Source: Panorpa germanica (Eukaryota > Arthropoda > Insecta > Mecoptera > Panorpidae). Taken from it: a DNA stretch of 64,000 bases. Position 1 is the first letter of the stretch. Each line of letters begins with the position of its first letter. The position numbers were made by a program, and so were the translations under genes. The stretch is taken from assembly GCA_963678705.1 (NCBI GenBank), contig OY783216.1:11160001-11224000 (forward strand), written 5' to 3'. Shown here piece by piece: positions 55,650 through 64,000 of this stretch. The notes beneath the pieces were generated by a model. That model worked only from the letters and a program-made list of their open reading frames with translations. It did no database searches and was not told the origin of the DNA.

Positions 55650-56330
55650 TACGGTAATATCTATGCTTTATGTTTAACCATAGAATACACAAATGTATAT
55701 ACATAATATAACAATAAATTCATAATTTTTCCCATTACAGTGTACCATGCACCACCGCCCTATCTGTCATAACACCTATCTATATCCGTCATATCATCTA
55801 TGAAACACACTAATAACGTTAATTGACAGGTGATTGCTTTATTACTTTATAGAATACGCAATTAATCAAGGATAGTCACCGATTGCTCCGTAATACATAA
55901 TACTTCAAAGCGATAAATTGGATTTAGAGGTTATTTGAATTTAAACACTATAAATTGTTCAGTCATCTATAAACAACAACCCAAATCACCACCCACCACA
56001 CAGACACACACACACTCTGGTGGCAACAACATGAAACACGAGACCTGTCACATATTGACGGAATATATTATAACCAATACGTTAATAATTCTCTTCAGAT
56101 GTCAGATTTGACAGACTGTCTAGTGGATGTCTCCCCATCTTCCTCAGCCAGCGAAATAGCCCAGATGAACAGACTATGGATCACAGTGTGCAAGTAAACA
56201 GACTGATAGACCACAAAGTGGAGAAGAGGGAGGACAATGCTGAAATCCTTTTTTACGAACTTTTTTAATATTAAGTGCAGTCTCCACAACTGTAATATTA
56301 TACGTTTTAATATTTGCGTTTCAATGTTTG
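55650..56330. other. No gene seen
   Basis: AT-rich with an (AC)n-like stretch near 55998-56016. No supported features. Confidence 0.4.
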
Positions 56331-56334
56331 AATA

Positions 56335-56850
56335 TAAGTACACTGTGAGAAATATAAAGAGATACCACAATACTTAAGAGAAAAAGATACAAAAAACGTG
56401 AGAAGGATTGCCAGATTCAGATTGGGAAACGAAGAGAAAGGAAACAGATACTGGGCAAATTACGAGGCGTGCGGAACGGAAAGAGAAACACTGGAGCACA
56501 TTAAGCTTGCATGTGAGAAAAAGGTAATAAGCGAAAATAATATTGGGCAGTTATTAAAAAGAGGCAGGGAAGAGAAGAGTTGGATGGCGGAAATGAAAAA
56601 AAGGAACGAGGAAAGAGAAGGAATAGCAGAGTAGAAACAGGATTAAGAGTAGCAGGAGGAGCGATGCAGTAGCAGTAGCAGTTTTGTTTTTACTTTTATA
56701 GGGATAAATTTACATATTTTTTATTTCGTTTGGAAGGAGTGACAATGTTTAGATATAATAAGGATCCAAATTGAATTAAGCACATTGACATGTAAATAAA
56801 TGAGTTAAGGCACAAGAATGCAAAAACATTAAAATTAAATTAAAAAAAGT
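56335..56850 (+). pseudogene. R1-like LINE end, best-preserved copy
   Basis: An uninterrupted stretch of 78 codons (56398-56634) with RRIARFRLGNEEKGNRYWAN and CGTERETLEHIKLAC, then stop. The 3' UTR has an oligo-T block, GGAAGGAGTGACAATG and an A-rich tail. It gives the reference order for the truncated copies at 395, 1850, 27428 and 54050. Confidence 0.75.
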
Positions 56851-56869
56851 TGTTAAAGAATTGAATATA

Positions 56870-57175
56870 TATTTGTATGAATTTCGTGTGTTGATAAAGC
56901 AATGCTTTTTAATGGGAAGAAATATCGTTAAAAGAAAGCAATGGCTTTACAAGTGTTATGCAGACTCTGCTCCATCGAGACAAATGCATGATGGTAGCAT
57001 TGATTTATCAACACATGAAATTCAGATTTTTTCATTGTTTACAAAACCACTATACCTCGTACTTTAATTTGATAAATATCGTTTAAAGATTGTCAGAATC
57101 TAAAAATCATATGGATTTGTCAAAAGTAGCACCATCTATATGTCATCCTGCGAACTGTTACATGAATCCACGTAT
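56870..57175 (+). pseudogene. Internally deleted mariner derivative
   Basis: It reads FRVLIKQCFLMGRNIV and KQWLYKCYADSAPSR, the same N-terminus type as the mariner at 54409. It then jumps to a 3' segment (RQM..LSTHEIQI, then a phrase with AAAAATCATATGGA). The same jump occurs near 28741. Confidence 0.65.
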
Positions 57176-57179
57176 AGTA

Positions 57180-58490
57180 AACAGCACGTGTACACTCATG
57201 ATTACTGTTACATGACCAGCGATACAATTAACTACTTGACTAAAATGTTGAAGAACCAATAAAACATACTTGCAGTACAACCAGCAGCACTAAATAGAAT
57301 TAATGGTCCATTGAATGAATTAAATTATCCAGGAATATTTAACAAGTGAGTGTGAATGATCATTTGCATACTAAATTTTATTTTATCTGCTAATTTACAT
57401 GTCAAATTAAATTATCCCTTCATTTTATTGAAGCAATACAGTAGACCATTACCTACCAATTCTACTAGCGTCATTATTTACAACAAGACTACGTGGAACA
57501 ACTTTGAATTAGTCTTTCAATTTATAAAACAAATTCTTTGCAATAGCCGTGAAGTTCTTTTGAAGTGTACTATACTTTAACACATTTTGTTTAACGCTTT
57601 TTAGTTATATTCAAAGTTTTGATGTTTTTTTTATTAAAATTTATATTTTTATTTGACTTGAACAAAAAACGTGCTCCGTTGTCTGCTTTGCAGCTTTCAA
57701 AGTTTTGGCTTGTATAAATATTCTGGTGTTTATTCAATAATTCGTATTTCTGCCGCCAGGCGATGAAACTAACAGAGTTTTAACATTTAGCTGTTAATAT
57801 TTAGTTGTGTGTGATCGTTAATACATATTGGAATATCACACAATGCATTTCGATAATGAAATATTGAAACTGATACAAAATGCAAATTTTAGTTGAAGTT
57901 GAAATATTGATATTTGGTTTAAATTCTGTTTGTATTCAACTGGCGGAAATGGCAATTGAAACTCATACAGCAGTACAGTTAAGAACAGTGTCAGCGTGGA
58001 TTCTAGGTGGTTTACGTTTATATTTATTGATGATACTACTTTGTTTCGACGTACCTTGAATGGGATCTTATTTTAAGATCGTTTTATTTTGTAAAAACTT
58101 TTGGAACACATCTGTCTAAAGGCGTAAACAATAAAATCACTTTTCTTGTGAACATCTTCAAAATTTAAATGTATATATTTATTAAAGTCCTACACGTAGA
58201 TAAAGTTTCAATATTGTACACATCTCTACTATTGTATGTATATACTAAATCATATAACTATCATTTGTAAAACTCTTATCATTATACTAGCATATAAGAT
58301 AAAAGCTTGTCAATAACAAAGTTGTGTAACCAAATAAAAAATGCCATCTTTGCATAAAAACTGTATGAAAGAAATAAGCGGGGATCAATCTCTAGTAGAG
58401 AACACGTTACTCGTTGTATCAAACTATTATATTATTATAATCAATGAAAATAATTTGTCTTTAAAATAAATAAAGTATTTTGTTTGTGTT
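57180..58490. other. No gene seen
   Basis: AT-rich. Short frames without domains. Confidence 0.4.
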
Positions 58491-58497
58491 AAGGGCT

Positions 58498-59195
58498 GGG
58501 TAAGGTCAAAACGATAAAGAGGAAGCACATTTTCGATAATGTTTTTTGACGACACAGTTAATATATAATTATTTCTATAATTACTACATGATAAATTGAC
58601 ATTTGAAGAATACTTTGCGAAATTTTCATAAATAAATGTCAAGAAATGAGGCATTGGCAGCGAATCTCCGCAATCGTCACAAAAAAAATAACATTGCGGT
58701 GCCACTCATAAGTCATCACTGGATTTTCTGAAATCGAAAATGATTTCATTAGTTAATAAGTTTCTGCAGGAAACGCTGTCAAGTTTTTCTTTTATTGATT
58801 TTTCAATTTTTTACAGCACTTAAAAGTCAAAATACTAATTTTTCATGAAAAAAATCAGAAACTCTGATATTTTAAAATAAAAAATTAAAAAAAAACTCGA
58901 CAGCGTTACCTCGGCATTTATGTAAAGAAAGAGTATACAACATTTCAAAAAAATTGGTCCAGTAGATTTTGAGCTGGAGAGAACACCGACTCTGAAAAAG
59001 CTAAGTGTGAGAAACCGCATTTAAAAGTTTCAAAGTAACACGAAAGCAGTACAGAGAGGTGAAGACTTAAAACTCTATATCTCCGACAGTTTTACTCCAA
59101 TTGACTTCAAATTTTTACATAATAAACTTAATATGTTGTACAATAATATAAATAAATTAAAAAAAAAAATGAAAAAAAAGGTTAAAACCTTACCC
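58498..59195 (+). mobile_element. Foldback-family copy 5 (most complete)
   Basis: It starts GGGTAAGGTCAAAAC and ends GTTAAAACCTTACCC, forming a terminal inverted repeat. The interior has the GCAGGAAACGCTGTCAAG and CTCGACAGCGTTACCTC arms. About 700 bp, with no coding capacity. Confidence 0.85.
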
Positions 59196-59199
59196 CCGC

Positions 59200-61700
59200 C
59201 TTAAGTACGTTCCCCAAATTAAAACGTTTTTAAAACAAAATTATTTTAAAAGTCTAATTCAAACTCCCAATTCGCGTCTATAAGCAATAAGGGGACCGAG
59301 ATAGGAGATGTATGCACCGAGCACATTGGTTAATCATGTGTTATCATCACATTTACATCATCACGTTAACATTATATCAAATAGCTGATCTCAGTTGTTC
59401 TCCTATTATACATACACCTCAGTGCATACGCCTCCTCTTCACTTACTCGTTTGATATCATAAACTCAATGTGTTTGATGCGAGTCATGGGGACGTTGATT
59501 TTTACTGCACGGAAATCCTAACGATCTGTTTGTAATCTTGTACCCAAATTAGCTTAAATGGTTATTCCAAGAGACATGTACCGTTGTCTTGTTTTTATTC
59601 ATAACGTGGTGCAAGTAAATATAATGTCCTTTACAAAATACACTCGGCAATTAGTTTTGTTCCATTCAACTGGAGTTTATTCATTTTATTCAAATGATAA
59701 TCACAAAATACTCCGACGCCATAATTATTATTCTGTAATTTCCACGAAGCTCCAACGAAACGATTTTCAACTTCGTTACTCGAACCAGTGATGTGATTTC
59801 TATAATAAACATTCGCTGAACGTTGAATAAAATTTAATTGAAATGATTTCAAATATAATTAAATTGTTTGATTTTCCCGAAGGAAATCAAAAGAAAAAAG
59901 TTTAAAAGTATTAAGCAATATGATTCAATTTTATGTTTGAAATTGAAAAGAAACGAACTTAATTGTTTTTAATTTTCTTATATTAATTTAGAAGCTATTT
60001 AACAGCTCTCATTTACTTTAATTGATTTACTGTTCACAGCTTTATTTGGGAGAGGCTTAAGAAAAGGGAGAAATTAAAAAAATAAACAAGCCCTCGTAAA
60101 GTTAATATTTTTAATTAAATTCTCAAGTTGTAAATCGTATAGATGTTTATTCCGATTGCAGTGGAGCACGTGATCACATGTATGTGATGCACTATCATTC
60201 ATGACAACGACAGCCTTCTTCTCTCTGATATTAAACATCTAATTGAACTAAAAGTTCAATAAAGCAATAAAATAATTCACGTTGCTATTGATTTTATCTC
60301 ATTGTTAGTCCACCCTTTAAAGGCGTGAATTTAACATAACAAGGGTTTTAAGAGGGTGTACTCGTATTTTAGATTTGAGTTATAACTAATCCAACACAAA
60401 TATGTACAAATAGAACTAGACGATGCTTTTGTAAACGATATTCGTTCAAGTTGTTTTATAGTGAAACTTCAAAGCTCGGAGTTCACGTAATTGAATTAGT
60501 TTCCTTTTGTTTTTCGCTGTATTTTACGTACCAACAAGGAAAACTGGGAAAACTGCGATAGCCCAGTCAAATTAGATTTACTTTTACTGATTTTTATAAG
60601 GTTGAAATGATTACAAGAAAAATCGCACAAAATGGATTTGAAAGAAAAACGAATCTTGAAGATTCTCTTTCTACTGGTTGATGAAAATAAACAAGTGATG
60701 TAACAATCAAAAGCAATCGAGGAAACACGTGTGTAAGGAAAAAGTTTTGGATGGGACAATAAGGAAATGATAGAAATCAAACGGGAGGAACAAGTCTAAC
60801 GGGAAGCAAAACAAGAAGAAATAGTAGAGGAAAGTAACAAAGAGGATAGTAAGGAAAGAGAGCAGCAATGGGATACCAAATAGTAATTAAGTGCCTAAAA
60901 CACCTAAAATAAATAGTAATAAATAAATAATTGAAGTCATTAACACCTTTAAAAAAACCATTAATATAAAATATGCAAGAAAAATATGTAAATACGAGAT
61001 GAGTTTGTGTTTGTAATTAATTAAATTAATTTCAATAGTGCAATTACAAGTTTCTCTTTAATAAGCGCAAGAACAATACTATAATGTTCCTTTTTGTTAA
61101 ATTCTAACACGAAGTTTGTCATTTCAAGATTGCATACCATTCAAACACATTTTGTGTAAGCATCTTAAATTTCAAGTAGTTAGAATGAGTTAGAAACAGT
61201 TATTATGTCTTGAGAAATGTTGAAGGAGTTTGTGACACATTTAAAGAAGATTGTAAATTTGAAAGCCAAGACATTAATAAATAAATGAACCTAAAGCAAA
61301 AGCCAATTGATCTATTTTAACAACAAAATATCAGAAACAACAAAATTAACATCAGTAAAACCATTATCTTATCACAGAAATAGACAATTAAAAAAAAACC
61401 ATCTTCTGACTGAGAACAGGACATACGGTATTGACGCATCAAGATCTAATCAGTAAAACAACAGCTCTGCAGTGCAGCAACTGTCAGACGCAAATAACAG
61501 TCCATCATCTACTAATAACCTACCCACAATATCAAACGCAAAGAACAAAACTAAAACGCATGAAATAAAGGACATGCTTTCAGACAATACAAAAAAAAAT
61601 CAAAAAGCGCTGGCATTCCTTACTGATATAAATATAATAAACCAAATTTAATTAAAATAAATGAACTTCAGGTGTTGGAATCGCCTCAAATTCTAAAATA
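59200..61700. other. No gene seen
   Basis: AT-rich. A purine-rich stretch near 60770-60900 resembles a LINE tail but has no diagnostic motif. No exon pair could be supported. Confidence 0.4.
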
Positions 61701-61714
61701 ATAAAAAAAAACCA

Positions 61715-61855
61715 TTATCACTTATAAACTAATGGTCATAATGTCATCAAATTTTGACATATAACGTATGAAAGTTGGTCCTAACTAAAAATCATATAGA
61801 TTTCTTAACAGTGACGTCATTTATATGTCATTCTACAAACTTATTCAGAGATTTG
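61715..61855 (+). mobile_element. Mariner-derived 3' fragment
   Basis: It shares the CTAATGGTCATAATGTCATC and AAAAATCATATAGA phrases with 28850, 50370 and 57100. Confidence 0.5.
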
Positions 61856-61859
61856 ATTC

Positions 61860-62745
61860 CTAATGTTATATTTACGGTAGTATTAAAGTATAAATATTAA
61901 TGTGAAACCTTCCAAGGAAGAAAACCATCTGAAGGAGAGACCCAGATTAGCTTACATACAATTCCTGGACTATAATCCGCTGACATCTCCCCCGTTCGCG
62001 TTATTCATTTAAATTCCAAACGATAATGACTTTTAGTTCAGAAATGGTCGACTACGACTACGGATAACTTGTACCCCTCGTTTCTCGTTTCTCGTTTTCG
62101 CTGTAATTCAGCAATCGCATCCATCGCGTCCATATTTTACAACGAACACATGTTAGGGTGGGGGATGGACAAACACGTACCGAACATCCCTCTTGTCTAC
62201 TTTAATCGCATCGGATGTCATGTGGCCACAAAGATACCCGAGTCCCGGCAAAGCAAAGTCAACCAACCGTCGACTTGGACTGGGAGCGAGACCAACAGAA
62301 GAAATGGAACCAGGTTTAGAATGGTATTACAATAAAGAACAAACAACGGAAAATATAAGGTGTTTTTTACTGCTAATAAAACAAACGTGACGCGAACGCT
62401 AACGTGAACGAGTACACTGTACTGCTGCAGTAAACAATACGTGAATTAACTGTCACTAGAGATTGGCCCACAAAAGCACCTTGCACGAGCGCTATAATCT
62501 CGCAGGACTTCTAGTCTACCATCTGCCAAAGTGTACGGCTCACTTTGTGATTACTGTAAGGTGTAATTCATTGCAATTTGCAATTTGGAGTCATTCAAAA
62601 ATTACGTCATAAATTTCATAGTCATGTCTTAGGGACCCTGTCCATCCATGTGTAACGTCTTTTAAAAAAGAGTAGTTCATAATCTTATTTTGTTTTTTCT
62701 CTTTTATTGTAAGCCAAATTTTAGATTAGATGTAACGTTGCGAAA
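61860..62745. other. No gene seen
   Basis: A locally GC-richer stretch (62040-62330) has two overlapping frames but no domain, start context or splice border that I trust. Confidence 0.4.
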
Positions 62746-62749
62746 TAAC

Positions 62750-63036
62750 TCAGTAAACATTTGGTGATATAGAATGGCTAGTTGAAGTTCTAGTCACTCG
62801 AACACTTCAATTCTAACGTTTTACAAGTTGGAGCAACACACAGAAAATCAATTTTAGTTCAAATTGATTCCCTACCTGTCACAGGAGTCGCTTTTATTCA
62901 ACAGTGAGCAGTCGTTGCGCCGTCTGTAGCTCATAAAAGAGACATTCCCTATGAACGACTGAATAGAAAACAAACGCGTTCATGACAAAAAACTCATGAA
63001 GAGTAACAGACTTTACTCCAAAATGTTTACTGGGTT
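62750..63036. mobile_element. MITE with CAGTAAACATTTGG ends, short copy
   Basis: It is bounded by CAGTAAACATTTGGTG and CCAAAATGTTTACTGGG. It aligns at both ends with the 863-bp copy at 6176-7038 and lacks about 570 bp of that copy's interior. Confidence 0.7.
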
Positions 63037-63039
63037 ATA

Positions 63040-64000
63040 ACCTCACCCCTGATTGTAACATCTTGTCATACTTTTCAGATCCCCCTCCAGATTAAATTTC
63101 TTAAAGCCGAATTTTCTATAGTCGGTAAATTATAGTTATGATATTAATCTAAAAAGTACGTTTTCTAATTCTAATGTTGTCAAACCGACCATGAGGTATT
63201 TTTCTTAGCTAAACTATAGTTATGTTCGTCGAGATCACTAATCCGAGCTAAGAACCAAGTTAACTGACGATTGGAAAATCGAGTCTTAGTTGCACATGTT
63301 TTTCAGAATGCTGCAGCTGCATCTGCAGTTTATAAAAGACCTCGGGTAACTGAGATGAAAACATATTTCCGTATTTTATTGTGCAGCCATGTTTGTAGTT
63401 GCAGTTTCCTTTCGCTGATGATTCAAAGTTGTAGATTATTTTTAGAAAAGTTGGTTTCCGTGTTGAATAGAAAGGTAACTGAAGGGTGGTATTGAAAGGC
63501 GCCATGTTAAGATCTACCATATTTCGCAAACTTCACGTGAGATAGATATCTGTATCTTGCTTGTGGAAAGAGTGAGATAGCGAATATGAAGAAAGATACT
63601 TACAAAGTATCGCAGTGTTGTTAATCGAATTAAATGTGATAAATTAAAAAGTTTATGAAATACAACGAACAGCAACTTTGAAATGTTGACGAACTTTATT
63701 TACTATTTTACGTCTCTGAGCTTTGTCTTAATTACATTATACAATATGCACTTAAAGTTTGAATTACGTATGTATGCACTGTACATGTTACTAACTAGAT
63801 TATAAATATATATATATATATATATATATGTGGGATTAGGTTTAGATTAGATTTAAGTTTAATTATAATTAGTTATTAAGAAGTAATAGTTATAAAGAAA
63901 TCTGTAATTTAGGTTAAGATCTTTGATAATATTAGGATAATATTATAATGTACTCTCGACACCAGATGCTTGCCATAACATCTAATGAGGTGTGTGAACC
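63040..64000. other. No gene seen; (TA)n microsatellite
   Basis: About twelve TA units lie at 63806-63829. Two overlapping frames at 63260-63530 lie on opposite strands and have no domain or splice support. Confidence 0.5.

Noticed and set aside
62069..62390. Two overlapping frames in a GC-richer stretch
   Set aside because: No conserved motif, start context or splice border; likely chance.
63260..63529. Overlapping frames on both strands
   Set aside because: Mutual antisense frames without domain evidence.
1..64000. CRISPR arrays, bacterial operons, rRNA or tRNA genes
   Set aside because: None seen. The repeats are eukaryotic transposons, and the tRNA-like ends belong to retroelement primer sites.

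Overview
The window is AT-rich nuclear DNA of an insect. This is supported by spliced genes with canonical GT-AG introns, a two-immunoglobulin cell-surface gene of insect type, an irritans-type mariner, BEL/Pao and Ty3 retroelements, R1-like LINE ends, a Helitron and many MITEs. The order and species cannot be fixed from sequence alone. I saw no rRNA, tRNA or CRISPR.

Layout. Positions 1-4.1 kb hold a two-exon gene for a small secreted Lys/Ser/Thr-repeat protein on the minus strand. It faces a second, partial copy of its last exon at the left edge, so the locus is an inverted, tail-to-tail duplication with palindromic arms of about 0.8 kb. From 4.5 to 10.4 kb there are decayed mariner and MITE remains. 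From 10.4 to 15.9 kb there is one Ty3-type LTR element on the minus strand, with a DUF1759-like Gag, intact protease and an in-frame deletion that removes most of pol. From 16 to 20 kb there are paired DNA-transposon copies.

From 20.1 to 42.1 kb lies a host gene on the minus strand. I rebuilt it as five phase-compatible exons (42077-41874, 41665-41507, 39282-39168, 25629-25450, 20214-20140) encoding two Ig domains and a Ser/Thr/Pro-rich stalk. Its signal-peptide exon and its membrane or GPI-anchor exon were not found. Its 13.5-kb intron contains a full-length BEL/Pao element (32063-38789) with matching LTRs, a perfect 5-bp target duplication and one intact 1726-residue ORF in the same orientation as the gene. 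A cluster of small candidate exons on the plus strand lies between the last two Ig-gene exons.

From 42 to 64 kb I found no convincing host gene. The region holds a Helitron, PIF/Harbinger and hAT MITEs, a foldback family with five copies across the window, several 5'-truncated LINE ends, and a mariner at 54409-55645 with three stops and a lost catalytic region.

How it fits together: the host content is two gene loci, a small secreted-protein family and an Ig-superfamily surface protein, and mobile DNA makes up most of the remainder. The most notable items are the inverted secreted-protein locus, the young intronic BEL/Pao element, the truncated Ty3 element with repeated LTR-edge modules, and a MITE insertion that can be read against its own empty site.
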